From positions 620,001 to 684,000 of the forward strand of contig CAAGAD010000005.1 in the NCBI GenBank assembly GCA_900767715.1: DNA of 64,000 nt, in the 5' to 3' direction. This DNA is from Clostridia bacterium. Lineage in GTDB: Bacteria; Bacillota; Clostridia; Christensenellales; UBA1242. A program made the position numbers and the translations under genes. Shown piece after piece: positions 17,482-27,384 of the stretch. The notes under the pieces are model-generated. The model made no database searches. It was given only the letters and a program-made list of their open reading frames with translations, and was not told where the DNA came from. Positions within the stretch are counted from its first letter, which is position 1. Every line of letters begins with the position of its first letter.

Positions 17482-18504
17482 CTACTTTGTAAATTGTTTC
17501 AACACTTTTAAATCGCCTGAATTTAGGTCGCGAATGTTCTTGACGCCGTATTTCATCATTGCCAAACGCGTGAGTCCTAGACCGAAGGCAAAGCCTGTGT
17601 ATTTTTTGCTGTCCAATCCGCCCATTTCCAAAACGTTAGGGTGAATCATACCGCAAGGCAAGAGTTCGAGCCAACCGCTGTTTTTACAAGTTGGGCAACC
17701 TTTACCGCCACAGATTTCGCATTGCAAATCTAGTTCAAGACCCGGCTCGGTAAATGGGAAATAGCCTGGGCGCAAACGTGAAACGATTTTCTTGTGCAAA
17801 ACGCGCTCCAAAAGCGTGTCCATAAAGTATTTCATATTGCCAATGGTGACGTCAGTGTCAACGACCATACCTTCCATTTGGAAGAAGGTGGTGTCGTGGC
17901 AAGCGTCAACAGACTCGTTTCTAAAACAACGACCCGGGAATATGACGCGAAGAGGCGCACCATATTTGCGCAAGATTTTGTTCTGCATTGCAGAAGTCTG
18001 CGTCTTCAAAAGTTGACCGTTGTCAAGGTAGAATGTGTCTTGCGTGTCGCGGGCTGGGTGGTCTTTTGGAATGTTGACCGCTTCAAAGTTCTCATAATCG
18101 GTCACCACTTCTGGTCCGTCTTCAACGGCGAAGCCCATTGACCTAAACACGTCTTCAATCTCGCGTTGCACGATTGTGATTGGGTGCAAACTTCCCTTTT
18201 CCACAGACAGAATTTCTGTCAAATCAACATCTGGCGCGTTTTCGAGTTGCTTGTCGAGAGCCTTTTTGTCTAGTTCGCTCTTACGCTCAGCGATGCGAGC
18301 ACTGATTTCTTCTTTCAATTTATTAATCTTGGCGCCAAAGGTTGGACGTTCTTCGTTAGGAAGTTCCTTGATGTGCGTCATAAGTTCGCTGACAAGACCT
18401 TTTTTGCTTAGGAATGTGGCATAAAGTCCGTCAACATCGGCTGACGTGTTACTGTTTTGCATTTTTTCGGCAAATTGTTGTTTTAGTTGTTCAATAATAT
18501 CCAT
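17482..18504 (-). CDS. pheS: Phenylalanyl-tRNA synthetase alpha subunit
   Basis: Catalytic class II subunit. From ATG 18504 it is 340 aa, the normal length; the frame extends to 18564 but those 20 residues match nothing and lie before a clear Shine-Dalgarno GAGAAGG. An N-terminal coiled coil (about 1-80) for tRNA binding is followed by motif 2, F-R-N-E-S-V-D-A-C-H-D-T-T-F-F-Q-M-E-G, and motif 3 near G-F-A-F-G-L-G-L-T-R-L-A-M. A four-Cys stretch C-E-I-C-G-G-K-G-C-P-T-C looks like a zinc-binding insertion, as in several PheS proteins. A TATAGT -10 candidate lies near 18525. No T-box leader is visible. Confidence 0.95.
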   Translation of the reverse strand: MDIIEQLKQQFAEKMQNSNTSADVDGLYATFLSKKGLVSELMTHIKELPNEERPTFGAKINKLKEEISARIAERKSELDKKALDKQLENAPDVDLTEILSVEKGSLHPITIVQREIEDVFRSMGFAVEDGPEVVTDYENFEAVNIPKDHPARDTQDTFYLDNGQLLKTQTSAMQNKILRKYGAPLRVIFPGRCFRNESVDACHDTTFFQMEGMVVDTDVTIGNMKYFMDTLLERVLHKKIVSRLRPGYFPFTEPGLELDLQCEICGGKGCPTCKNSGWLELLPCGMIHPNVLEMGGLDSKKYTGFAFGLGLTRLAMMKYGVKNIRDLNSGDLKVLKQFTK

Positions 18505-18582
18505 AAAAATACCTTCTCGTTTAACTATACCTATCAATATACCACTAAAAAAGCGGTTTGGCAATTATATAACGCCAAAATA

Positions 18583-18618
18583 AACAAAAAAGGCAGTTTG
18601 CCTTGTGCAAATTGCCTT
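18583..18618 (-). terminator. Terminator of the gerA operon, overlapping the gerAC stop
   Basis: Twelve-base-pair stem (18590-18601 with 18607-18618, one G-T wobble) around CTTGT, followed on the complement by a T-run. The stem includes the gerAC stop codon at 18617-18619. Confidence 0.8.
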
Positions 18619-19837
18619 ATAAACCCGCCTTGATGTCAAGTTTGAGTTCTAGTCGAATGCCTTGTAAATAGTCGTCTTGATTTTCTAGTGAGTCCAAATA
18701 CTTTTCCCACTTTTTATACTTGGTTTGATAGAAGGTTTTGTATATGTTGATAACATCGCATTTTTTGTCCTTCATAAGTTCGAAAAAGTCGGTCATACGT
18801 TTAGTCATAATCTCTTTCGTTCGGTCAATTAATTCTTGCGAAATAACATTCTCGAATTGGTCGATGTTTTGCTCGTCGCCGTTGCTTTTGACGATTTCAT
18901 CAAGGTTGACTTTCATACTCACTTGCACCTTGATTATAGGCACGCCATTTTTGAAGTCTGCCTTGATTTTGGTCTCTTTGGACAAAACATCTAGGGTTAC
19001 AGTGGCGTCTTGCAAATGGCGGTCTGTCACTTTGTCAACCATAATTTGACCCTGCTTTGCCGTCGGTCTAAAATAGTTCATCGCGCGCACTTCTTCCGGC
19101 GTCATCTGCCATTGCTTTCTGCCTTTTTTAAGCACGATTGTCGAACCGTCATTGACGAAATATTTTTTCTCTTCACTGCCACCGCTCTCGCCCGACTGCC
19201 CCGAACTCGTGTTCTCGGTTTTCACTTCAATGCCGTTCTTGGAATCGGTGGAGATTTGTATGCTAGGAATTAGCGAGATTGCGGGATTGGATTCGTATCC
19301 TTTGTAAAAGTCGTCCAGCGTTCCCGCCGACGCGTTCAACTCGCCCGCGCTATACTCCAAAATTGCGTCCGCTTTCAACAAAAGATTGTTCGACATATCC
19401 GCCGTCGCAAACATAAAGTCTTTTGCGCTCTCGCCACAGCCAATCAGCACGGCGTTTTTGCCGACGCGTTTGGTGCGCACGAAATAGTCGGTGACATCTT
19501 CGATATCTTGGTCAAACAGCGGGTCTGCCAAGGCGATGAGATTGCAGTGAGCCAAGCCTATTTGCTTGCCCACTTGAATGGTTATGTTGTTCATCGCAAG
19601 AGCAATGCTGTCACCCGTACCCGAAAACACCTTTTCACTGCTCGAACCATTCTCGTTTGGTGCTGGAATGACCGCCTTGACCGACACTTCATATTCGTCA
19701 GCGGTTCGGTCAATGCCCACCATTGTCACCACCATAATTTTTTCGTTTTGGCTAGGACGACCAAGCGCACTCAAACCGATAAAACCGAAAAACATTATTA
19801 CAATGATTAAAATCTTTCTAGGAGTTACTAATCGCAT
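18617..19837 (-). CDS. gerAC: Germinant receptor C subunit (Ger(x)C family)
   Basis: C component of a GerA-type germinant receptor in the spore inner membrane. 406 aa with an N-terminal hydrophobic segment (about 8-26), then the Ger(x)C fold: V-T-M-V-G-I-D-R-T-A-D-E-Y near the start, a Ser/Gly/Glu-rich linker (about 215-225) and a C-terminal domain ending in W-E-K-Y-L-D-S and L-K-L-D-I-K. Family members are normally lipoproteins with an L-x-G-C box; here the corresponding region reads G-L-S-A-L-G-R and has no Cys, so it cannot be lipidated there. The start overlaps the end of gerAB by 20 nt. Confidence 0.88.
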   Translation of the reverse strand: MRLVTPRKILIIVIMFFGFIGLSALGRPSQNEKIMVVTMVGIDRTADEYEVSVKAVIPAPNENGSSSEKVFSGTGDSIALAMNNITIQVGKQIGLAHCNLIALADPLFDQDIEDVTDYFVRTKRVGKNAVLIGCGESAKDFMFATADMSNNLLLKADAILEYSAGELNASAGTLDDFYKGYESNPAISLIPSIQISTDSKNGIEVKTENTSSGQSGESGGSEEKKYFVNDGSTIVLKKGRKQWQMTPEEVRAMNYFRPTAKQGQIMVDKVTDRHLQDATVTLDVLSKETKIKADFKNGVPIIKVQVSMKVNLDEIVKSNGDEQNIDQFENVISQELIDRTKEIMTKRMTDFFELMKDKKCDVINIYKTFYQTKYKKWEKYLDSLENQDDYLQGIRLELKLDIKAGL

Positions 19838-20915
19838 TAAACTTTTTCCTCCTTATTAGTGTGCTGACAAACAGTATGATTGGCAGTCCAATGTTGCAGA
19901 ACAGACAGAACCCTGACACATAGGTGTTGTGGAGCACAGATTCAAAGTCGGTATTTTGCTTGTAGAAATAGAGCACCACGCCAATCACCAACAGTAAGGC
20001 AATATTGAACCAGTTGTTGTCCTTGCCGTTAAAGATATATCTTAGGCAGTTGGTGGAGGCATAAAACATCGTGCCCGCAAACCCGACCATACACACAATC
20101 CAGAGCGATACCAGAATCCATTGCAAGCGATAGAGTGAACTACTGCTCGACACGGCTTGGCTGATGTCGGCAAGGGCGAACGAGTGCTGATAGGCGCTGA
20201 CTTCAAACAATCCATAAAAGATGACGATTGTCAGCATCACAATAAAGAATCCAGCGACCAATGCCAGCCAAAGTTTATTCTTCTTATTATTATTCAAATC
20301 TACTTCGCCAAAGATTGCCAGCACAAACATTTCTCCACCGAACCAAGGCGCTGTTTCGTACATCGCTTTGAGAATGGTGGGCAGTCCGTTTTTGAATGCC
20401 GGACTGAAAAACAACCAATCTACCGAGCCTATGTGCGCAATGGAAATAAAGATTATGCCCACCGCGAGCAATAGGTAAAATAGTTCAGCAATTCGTCCCA
20501 AATTTTTAATGCCTTTTGAGGTCATATACCCAATGGTTGCCACAATCGGCAAAACGTAATAATACCAGGCGAAGTTGTCTTCATACAGATTAAACACCAT
20601 AAAGGCGTCCAGTTCGGTCAACACTTTGATGACCGAGGTGAGATAGGTCAACAGTAGCACAAAAAGTACTATTTTACTCACCACCTTGCCGTACAGCGTG
20701 CATAAGAACTCGTAAAAGTTGCGTTTGCCCGATTTGCGTAACATATACATTATGAGAACGATTGCCAGAATGTCTAGCAAAAGGTTAAACATTATCACCA
20801 ACCAACTGTCTTGCTTGGCAGTGTAGAAAACTCGTGCGGGCAGGGAGATAAAGTTGAGCGTCATTAAGTGTAAGAAAATCATTACTGTAAGTTGGTGCAA
20901 AGAAATCTTTTTCAT
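19818..20915 (-). CDS. gerAB: Germinant receptor B subunit (spore germination permease)
   Basis: 365 aa with ten hydrophobic segments in the APC-superfamily arrangement of GerAB proteins, which hold the amino acid or sugar germinant binding pocket. It starts M-K-K-I-S-L-H-Q-L-T, the usual opening of the family, and contains P-A-R-V-F in helix 1 and Y-E-T-A-P-W-F-G-G-E in the middle. Its ATG shares one base with the gerAA stop (TAATG), indicating translational coupling, and it overlaps gerAC by 20 nt. The germinant specificity cannot be read. Confidence 0.9.
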   Translation of the reverse strand: MKKISLHQLTVMIFLHLMTLNFISLPARVFYTAKQDSWLVIMFNLLLDILAIVLIMYMLRKSGKRNFYEFLCTLYGKVVSKIVLFVLLLTYLTSVIKVLTELDAFMVFNLYEDNFAWYYYVLPIVATIGYMTSKGIKNLGRIAELFYLLLAVGIIFISIAHIGSVDWLFFSPAFKNGLPTILKAMYETAPWFGGEMFVLAIFGEVDLNNNKKNKLWLALVAGFFIVMLTIVIFYGLFEVSAYQHSFALADISQAVSSSSSLYRLQWILVSLWIVCMVGFAGTMFYASTNCLRYIFNGKDNNWFNIALLLVIGVVLYFYKQNTDFESVLHNTYVSGFCLFCNIGLPIILFVSTLIRRKKFNAISNS

Positions 20916-22345
20916 TATTTCAACCTCACTCTATTTTTGGTTCTAGGCAAGATTGAGAAAGGACGCGTACGCATATCGCGAATTTCTTTTCGGTAAACCC
21001 AGTCTTGCAAGTCTTGACTGTGATAAGGCGCGATTGGTGCGAGATAACTTGCGCCATAGGCGTCAAATTCGCTCAAATGCGAAATCATCACAATACTTGC
21101 CAGCATTATGCCGAATAGACCAAGCACTCCGCCGGCAAAAACGAATATAAGGCGCAACTCACTGAGTTGCTCGCTCTGCCCCGGCACGATGTAAAAGGTT
21201 AGACCCGACAGTGCGACAAGCATAACTGCCGGCGGACTCACCAGCCCCGCTTGAACTGCCGTATCACCCAAAATCAGCGCACCAACAATACTGAGTGCCA
21301 TTCCCAAATGCCGAGGCATTCGCAGACTGGCATCGTAAAGAATTTCAAACAGCAGAATGATAAACAATATTTCTATAAAAGGTGAAAAAGGAATGCCTTG
21401 CGTACTATTGAGAATGCTGACCAGAAAGTCGATTGGGAAAATCTTGTAATGGTACAACTGCAAAGCAAGATACATTCCCGGGAGCAAGAACGCCAAAATA
21501 ACGCCACCAATACGCAAGACGCGCAAAAAGTTGGAGTGCACGTGCGACTCGTAATAGTCCTGACTATTCTGCAAATCTTCAAACAAAATATACGGCAAGG
21601 TGAGTACGAATGGCGACCCGTCCACCACGATTGCCACGCGTCCTTCCAAAAGTTTGGCGGTGATGATGTCCGGTTTTTCCGCGTGTCCCACTTGCTTAAA
21701 TAATGTTCCTTTTTTGGTACACAAAAAGTCGGCAATGTATGAACTATCTATAATTCCGTCAATTTGGATTTTCTTGATTTTATCTACAATCTCTTTGACC
21801 ACTTTTTTGTCGGCAATGTTGTTGATGTAAAGCACATAAACGTCCGTCTGCGTGTATTTGCCTACGGTCTGGTTTTCCACACACAAATCGGGTGTGGCAA
21901 GGCGCTTACGAATAAGCGCAAGGTTAACTTTGGCGCTCTCGACAAAACCTTCACGCGGTCCTTTCACCACTGCGCTAGTCGGCGGTTCTGCCACGACGCG
22001 TCCAGTGATAAGTTCGCAATCCACGCCCAACATTTTGTCGCCAATGCAAACAATGGCATAGCCCTTCAAAATCTTTTCCACCGCTGTTTTTACGTCAGGA
22101 ATGTCTACGAGTTCTTGGGTGGATAGCACTTGCTCACGCAAAAACTTGTCCAAAGGCATAGTGCACTTTTGGTTGAACTCGTTAATGCTTCTTAAAATGG
22201 TGTCTTCAATTTTCTCGGGGTCGGTCAGTTCGTTAATGAACACGACGTCCACTTTTTGACGGCAAAAAAGCACTGTCCTTTTTGTCAAATCGGCAGGAGA
22301 GGACAATGCTTTTTTAATTTCATCGTAATTTGTCTGCTCTCTCAT
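20915..22345 (-). CDS. gerAA: Germinant receptor A subunit (GerA/SpoVAF family)
   Basis: 476 aa: a soluble N-terminal domain (about 1-265) with the family hallmarks V-E-S-A-K-V-N-L-A-L-I-R-K-R-L and D-G-S-P-F-V-L-T-L-P, then four to five membrane helices, including the Pro-rich S-P-P-A-V-M-L-V-A-L-S-G-L, and a basic tail. GerA subunits form oligomeric ion channels that open on germinant binding. First gene of gerAA-gerAB-gerAC. A CATAAT -10-like box sits 6 nt before the ATG (22352-22357) with no good -35 box; a forespore sigma-G promoter would be expected in this family. Confidence 0.9.
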   Translation of the reverse strand: MREQTNYDEIKKALSSPADLTKRTVLFCRQKVDVVFINELTDPEKIEDTILRSINEFNQKCTMPLDKFLREQVLSTQELVDIPDVKTAVEKILKGYAIVCIGDKMLGVDCELITGRVVAEPPTSAVVKGPREGFVESAKVNLALIRKRLATPDLCVENQTVGKYTQTDVYVLYINNIADKKVVKEIVDKIKKIQIDGIIDSSYIADFLCTKKGTLFKQVGHAEKPDIITAKLLEGRVAIVVDGSPFVLTLPYILFEDLQNSQDYYESHVHSNFLRVLRIGGVILAFLLPGMYLALQLYHYKIFPIDFLVSILNSTQGIPFSPFIEILFIILLFEILYDASLRMPRHLGMALSIVGALILGDTAVQAGLVSPPAVMLVALSGLTFYIVPGQSEQLSELRLIFVFAGGVLGLFGIMLASIVMISHLSEFDAYGASYLAPIAPYHSQDLQDWVYRKEIRDMRTRPFSILPRTKNRVRLK

Positions 22346-22373
22346 ACTTCTATTATGAGAGAAATGTTGAAAT

Positions 22374-25300
22374 TTATGCTGACTTATCTGTCAATATACC
22401 AAATCTAAATCCGTCGTCTTCGATAAAGTTGTAGTCAGTGCTCTCGCGATAACTTACTTGGGCAATATTTACAGCCTGGTTGAGCATATAGTTGTAATAA
22501 TCTTGGTTGTGGTTGGGGTCCGCTAAATATTTATCACTCATTCTAAATTCTAGGACGTTGCCAACGAAATTTGACGAGTAAGCAAACTTCAAGAGTTCTG
22601 CTAATTCATATTCATCTTTGACCACAAGGTCAATCGTTTTGCCATTATACGAATAGGTTTTGCCGGCAAAATAGTCATAGTTTTCATTACATTTATAATT
22701 TGCGTTTGATTTAGCACGCAATGGGTAATCTTCACGGTGAGTCTTGGCGATGTATTCGTCACTCTTTAAGAAATATTGATGCAAAGCGTTCACTTGATAA
22801 GAGCCGTTTACCCGTCTCATTTGGTCGTCCCAAGTGGAATCGACAACATACCACTTGTCAATGAGATACACTTTGTTCCAAGCGTGTGCGCCCCAATTGG
22901 CTTCATTGTCTTGCTTCCCGCCCGCGCCGTTACACTTGTAGCAGTCAATGCCTTCAATCTGGCAGAGCAATACAAAAGCCTTGCTTATGCCGTCGCACAC
23001 TGCCTTGGCGTGAATGTTGCCGTCCGTCCAGTTGTAGAACACGCCTTCAAGGTGGAATGGACTATACTGCCCTATCGTATCAACATCTCCACCATCGTAA
23101 TAGAACACTTCGGTAAAGGCAACTACATCATAGTCGTATATATTTACGCGAGTGAGCCAGTCGTAAATGGCTTCAATCTTTTGGTAGTCGGTGAAGTCAT
23201 TGTTAATTATTCGGCGCAATATATATTTCGCATTCTCATAGACGGTTTGCGCCACTTCACAATTGCCCACAAACTTTGGACGCGCACCATATTGCACCGC
23301 CATAAAGAGTTGGTCGGTGTTAGTGACTGGCACAACGGTTTTATTGTCGTCGTTAATTTCGAAGCCGTCATAGTCGTCCGCACGAGTGCGTGCGTTGTCG
23401 TCGATATAGTTGACTGGCTGGTTTGGATTGTTCACCACATTGCGCCTTTTTGCCAAATAGGCGTTGATGCCTTCTTGGTTATACAACTTTGGGTTTTTCT
23501 CCACTTCGGCGGTGTAGGTGAACTCTTCGCCATGGTTTTCGTTCATTCGGTCAACATAGGTGCAAAGGTAAATTCTGTTGGCACTCTTTTCTTCCAGTTG
23601 AATGTTTGTAAGTGAGTAATATTCCGGATAGTTGCTGAACATTACCCCATACAAATCGGCGTAAGTATCCACATTTCTTGATTGTATTTCAAAGTCTGGG
23701 TCGTATTCCGCTTTTACACCGGCAACGAGTTGGGTGTAGCCGTTAGGGAAATAGAGTTTGAAGCCTTGCTTTAAGGTGCCGTTTGGCATTGCAACGGTGT
23801 TGCGATAGAGATAGTTGTACCACACTGCGAGTTTAAACTCTTGATAGGTGTCAATGTACATATCTATCATTTTGCCATTCATAAACACGTCGCAACGCTT
23901 GTAGTCATACAGATTGGCAAATTCGTGCTTGTAGGTGTAGGTGGTATATTCACTATCTGTGTAAGCGCCTATACCCACCGACTGAATTTTAATGTTGTAT
24001 TTGCCTTCAAGTGTGATGTATTTGGTGATGTCCACCTTGTTGGTCGTGGCAGAGAAAACTTCTTCGTTTATCTTGATATTATATTTTGAACTATTCTCCA
24101 CCGCATCAAAGTTGAGATACATTGTTTCGCTATCTTTTTGCTTGGCGACCGAAATATTTTTAGGTGCGGTAAGGGTGATGTCTTTTTCAAAATAGACTTC
24201 CTTAGTCACCACGCTACTGCGGTAATAACCCCAGCCGATTGCTTGGACGGTAACCTTGTATCTGCCCGCCTTTTTGAGCAAGTCGGTGATGTTTGTGTTG
24301 GTGTTTGGATTGTCTTTGTCAATGCGGTTGTTTGCGCTGTCATAAACGGCAATTTCATAGCCGTGCGCGTTTTCCACCGGCGTGAAGTTGACGATTACAC
24401 TACCATCGTCTTTAAACTCAACGCTCACATTCTTTGGCATTTCGAGTTGAACATATTTGATAACCGTAGTCACAACATATGCCGACTCGGTATAATAACT
24501 ATTTTCTGCTGGCAAAGCGCGAACTTTGAAGGTGTATTCATTGGCTACAACATAGTCACGACTAATGTCGAGGTAGTTGTTGGCGGTGGTAAAGCGCAAA
24601 TTGTTGATATACACTTCATAACTATCCGCATTGGCGACTGCCGACCAGCGCAAGATTGGTTTCGCGCCCGATTCGTCAAGTTTGATGTTGGCTGGAGTGT
24701 CCAAGGTCTTGCGATATTCGAACAAGAACTCGTTAGACTTTTCTCCGTCGCGATACAAACTGAGCGTTGGAGCAATGGCTTGTACGGCAAAATTGTAACT
24801 ATCTGGCTGGCTCAAAAGTGAAGTAACGTCAACTGGGCTGGTCACAACGTCGATTTTGGCAAGTGAGCCGTTGACATATATTTTGTAACTTACTGCGTGT
24901 GCTATTTCGTCGTTAAAGTACAAAAGGTTTTGTCTTAAACCGCCGTCTGTCAGCACATCTTCCACTTTCACGCCGTCAACCTTGCCGAGTGTGACAAGGT
25001 GAGTATAGACGAGCGCTCCCGAATAGTTGGACGGGGATTTGGTCGAAGTATCGTTAGGTATTGCCATAACGCGCAAAGTGTAACTCTTGGCTTCGGTGAA
25101 ATATGGGTCAAGGACAAACTCGTTGGTGTCGGCAGTGTAATTGACGCCATCAATTTCAACCAAATATTTGCAATCAGTGTCAACACTCTTCCAACTGAAC
25201 ACGAGTTGATTGCCCACATTCATCACTTGCAAAGCGCTTGGCGTGTCATACACGACCACTTCTTGATAGTTTTGTCTATTTGACAGGAATGATGATGTGT

Positions 25301-26381
25301 AATGGTCATAACCCACGGCTTGCACTTGATAATCTATCTGTCCGTTGGCGTCAAGTTGGCTCTTTGGTACAACGATTTGTGTGGCATTTACGCTTGAAGC
25401 ATAAATCTCACCACGCACATAAACGTCGTATGTATGAGCGTTATTCACCTTTGACCAACTCAACAATAAGTCATCTACATTATCTCGAATCTCGTTAAGG
25501 GTTGGAGTGTCTAGGCGAACATATTTGTCATAATAGGCTTGACCTGAATATTGGCTTTCAGTGTAATAGTCTGAGCCATTAGACTTGACCGAAACATAAT
25601 ATCTTTGTGGTGTTGAAAAATCGTATTCCAAAAGGTTGAGTTTGACAGACGAATCGTTGGCTTGCAAGGTGTGACCATTGATGTTAATTGTGTAGGAATT
25701 GGCGTTGTCCACATCTTTAAATGTGAGTACTACGTCGTTCTCCACCTCTTGAATGGAAAGTTCGGTCGGGGTGGCGTGCTTGACGATGTGAGCATAACTG
25801 ACGCTGTCGCTTGGCTCGCTGGACGTCACGTTGGTGGCGGTCGAGTTGGCAACCACGCTAAAACTATATCTGCCCGCTTGTTTTAGGTCACTAGAAAAGT
25901 TGTATCTATTTGAAGCGGTGTAAAATCTCTCGACATTGCCGTCCGGACGGGTCATCGTAACCGTGTAACTATCTACGGCAAAATCTTTTTGCCACCAAAC
26001 CGTCTTGTCCGTGATTTTGAGAGTTGGGCTTGAAAGCGTGGTGGAATTGGTGAAAAGTTTAACTTCACTAAATGCGCTATTCTTATAGCCGTCCTTACCA
26101 TTGGCGCGGACGCAAATCTCGTACGTCTTGGCTTCTGTGATAAGGTGAGAAATGTCTAGGTAGGAATTGTATGTATCACTATCTGCCCCGTCAACTCGCA
26201 CGGTGAAACTGGAAACGTTATCCATATTCGAGTCGATGAGCACGACCTTGTCCTCATTTATGCTGAAATCTGGCACGGCAACACTGCCCTTGCTGGTGGT
26301 GAAACTGCACGCCGAAAAAAGCGATACGAGACCTATGCCAATCGCCAGTAAAAATACCTTTAAAATATGTTTTCTATTCAT
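22374..26381 (-). CDS. Lipoprotein with nine FN3-like repeats and a transglutaminase-like domain
   Basis: About 1335 aa, extracellular. The lipobox is L-F-S-A-C, with Cys near residue 25. Nine repeats of 80-95 aa follow (about 30-800), each opening near P-T/P-K/P-A and carrying W-x-x-V-x-N-A-x-S-Y-x-V-x-I-N-G, then Y-x-V-x-V-x-A; they look like fibronectin type III modules. The C-terminal third has a transglutaminase/protease core: C-D-G-I-S-K-A-F (Cys about 1127), G-A-H-A-W-N (His about 1166) and V-D-S-T-W-D-D (Asp about 1180). It may cross-link or cleave wall or surface proteins. A GTG two codons upstream also fits, but ATG 26381 has AGTAGG at better spacing. It lies 28 bp upstream of gerAA on the same strand. 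Confidence 0.85.
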   Translation of the reverse strand: MNRKHILKVFLLAIGIGLVSLFSACSFTTSKGSVAVPDFSINEDKVVLIDSNMDNVSSFTVRVDGADSDTYNSYLDISHLITEAKTYEICVRANGKDGYKNSAFSEVKLFTNSTTLSSPTLKITDKTVWWQKDFAVDSYTVTMTRPDGNVERFYTASNRYNFSSDLKQAGRYSFSVVANSTATNVTSSEPSDSVSYAHIVKHATPTELSIQEVENDVVLTFKDVDNANSYTININGHTLQANDSSVKLNLLEYDFSTPQRYYVSVKSNGSDYYTESQYSGQAYYDKYVRLDTPTLNEIRDNVDDLLLSWSKVNNAHTYDVYVRGEIYASSVNATQIVVPKSQLDANGQIDYQVQAVGYDHYTSSFLSNRQNYQEVVVYDTPSALQVMNVGNQLVFSWKSVDTDCKYLVEIDGVNYTADTNEFVLDPYFTEAKSYTLRVMAIPNDTSTKSPSNYSGALVYTHLVTLGKVDGVKVEDVLTDGGLRQNLLYFNDEIAHAVSYKIYVNGSLAKIDVVTSPVDVTSLLSQPDSYNFAVQAIAPTLSLYRDGEKSNEFLFEYRKTLDTPANIKLDESGAKPILRWSAVANADSYEVYINNLRFTTANNYLDISRDYVVANEYTFKVRALPAENSYYTESAYVVTTVIKYVQLEMPKNVSVEFKDDGSVIVNFTPVENAHGYEIAVYDSANNRIDKDNPNTNTNITDLLKKAGRYKVTVQAIGWGYYRSSVVTKEVYFEKDITLTAPKNISVAKQKDSETMYLNFDAVENSSKYNIKINEEVFSATTNKVDITKYITLEGKYNIKIQSVGIGAYTDSEYTTYTYKHEFANLYDYKRCDVFMNGKMIDMYIDTYQEFKLAVWYNYLYRNTVAMPNGTLKQGFKLYFPNGYTQLVAGVKAEYDPDFEIQSRNVDTYADLYGVMFSNYPEYYSLTNIQLEEKSANRIYLCTYVDRMNENHGEEFTYTAEVEKNPKLYNQEGINAYLAKRRNVVNNPNQPVNYIDDNARTRADDYDGFEINDDNKTVVPVTNTDQLFMAVQYGARPKFVGNCEVAQTVYENAKYILRRIINNDFTDYQKIEAIYDWLTRVNIYDYDVVAFTEVFYYDGGDVDTIGQYSPFHLEGVFYNWTDGNIHAKAVCDGISKAFVLLCQIEGIDCYKCNGAGGKQDNEANWGAHAWNKVYLIDKWYVVDSTWDDQMRRVNGSYQVNALHQYFLKSDEYIAKTHREDYPLRAKSNANYKCNENYDYFAGKTYSYNGKTIDLVVKDEYELAELLKFAYSSNFVGNVLEFRMSDKYLADPNHNQDYYNYMLNQAVNIAQVSYRESTDYNFIEDDGFRFGILTDKSA

Positions 26382-26527
26382 ATACACCTACTATGAGCAT
26401 ATTACAATTTTATTATATATTATATTGCCGAAAAAAATCAAACGTATTGGCTAAAATATTTGCCAATTTCTAGGCGACATAGTTCTAAAAATACGACTTG
26501 AAACATAAAACAAAATGAGGTATATAT

Positions 26528-27262
26528 ATGTTTAATGTAACAGATTTTCTATCCAAGCCAGTGCTGGCGCTATATGAGGGTGAAATATTGGGCGAAGCGT
26601 GCGACCTAATATTCGATGAAAAACTAAAAACTCTCAACTATATCAAAATCCTAGACAAAGAGAATGAAGTCGAGATGTATGTTAAGCCAACCGCCATTTA
26701 CAATGTGGGCAAGAACGCAATCACCATTAAAAACAAGTCCCACGTGGTGACCCAGCCAGAAATGGAAAAATATTTGCACAACGTAATAGGCGCAAAAGCG
26801 TTCACAATAGACGGAGAGTTCGTCGGTAAACTGACAGACATTGCTCTCAATAATCTTCGCGGTGTGGTCAAAGAATTTGAATTTGGTGACAACAAAATTG
26901 ACGTCAGTCGTTTAGCAAGCGCGAGCCAAAATAGCATTGTGTTTTTGAGTGAAAACAGCAAGGTTAAACTGTCACGTTTCAAAAACATATTGCACAAACC
27001 AAAGGCAAAAAAAGTTGAGCCAAAGCCAAGCGAAAATTTGGTGGTGGCAGAGCCCGAAATCGAACTCAAACCGGTCGAGCCGGTTTATGTGGAAAACCAA
27101 AGTCGCGGAATCAGTTTCATCGTTGGCAAGATTTGCACTCGCGACATCTATGGCATTAACGACATCATCATAATCAAGAAAGGCAGTCGCATAAACAACA
27201 CCGTAATCGACACCGCCACCAAGTATGGCAAACTTAAAGAATTAATGCTTTTCTGCGAATAA
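26528..27262 (+). CDS. PRC-barrel domain protein
   Basis: 244 aa, cytoplasmic, with two PRC-barrel-like halves: residues 1-75 (F-L-S-K-P-V-L-A-L-Y-E-G-E-I-L-G) and 75-160 (V-I-G-A-K-A-F-T-I-D-G-E-F-V-G-K-L-T-D-I). After a Lys/Pro/Glu linker (about 160-190) a third element begins S-F-I-V-G-K-I-C-T-R-D-I. PRC-barrel proteins such as YlmC/YmxH and RimM help in ribosome maturation or sporulation; which applies here is not evident. Shine-Dalgarno GAGG lies 7-8 nt before ATG. Transcribed divergently from the FN3 lipoprotein and convergently with the ferritin-like gene. Confidence 0.7.
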   Translation: MFNVTDFLSKPVLALYEGEILGEACDLIFDEKLKTLNYIKILDKENEVEMYVKPTAIYNVGKNAITIKNKSHVVTQPEMEKYLHNVIGAKAFTIDGEFVGKLTDIALNNLRGVVKEFEFGDNKIDVSRLASASQNSIVFLSENSKVKLSRFKNILHKPKAKKVEPKPSENLVVAEPEIELKPVEPVYVENQSRGISFIVGKICTRDIYGINDIIIIKKGSRINNTVIDTATKYGKLKELMLFCE

Positions 27263-27384
27263 TAAATTATTAACAATTATAAAAAATAATAATGAAAAAA
27301 TTATTTTAATCGAAATTATATTTTATTATTTAAATTTAAATTAAATAATTTTGATAAATAATTGTAAAAAAAATGAAAAATTAT

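Noticed and set aside
18505..18590. T-box or Phe attenuator upstream of pheST
   Set aside because: The gap is under 90 bp and filled with the gerA terminator side and promoter; no T-box sequence or specifier stem visible.
22776..23615. 279-codon plus-strand frame inside the FN3 lipoprotein gene
   Set aside because: It lies opposite the transglutaminase region, has no promoter or Shine-Dalgarno, and its composition is that of a complement reading.
24138..24821. 227-codon plus-strand frame inside the same gene
   Set aside because: Opposite the FN3 repeats; no start signals and no recognisable domain.
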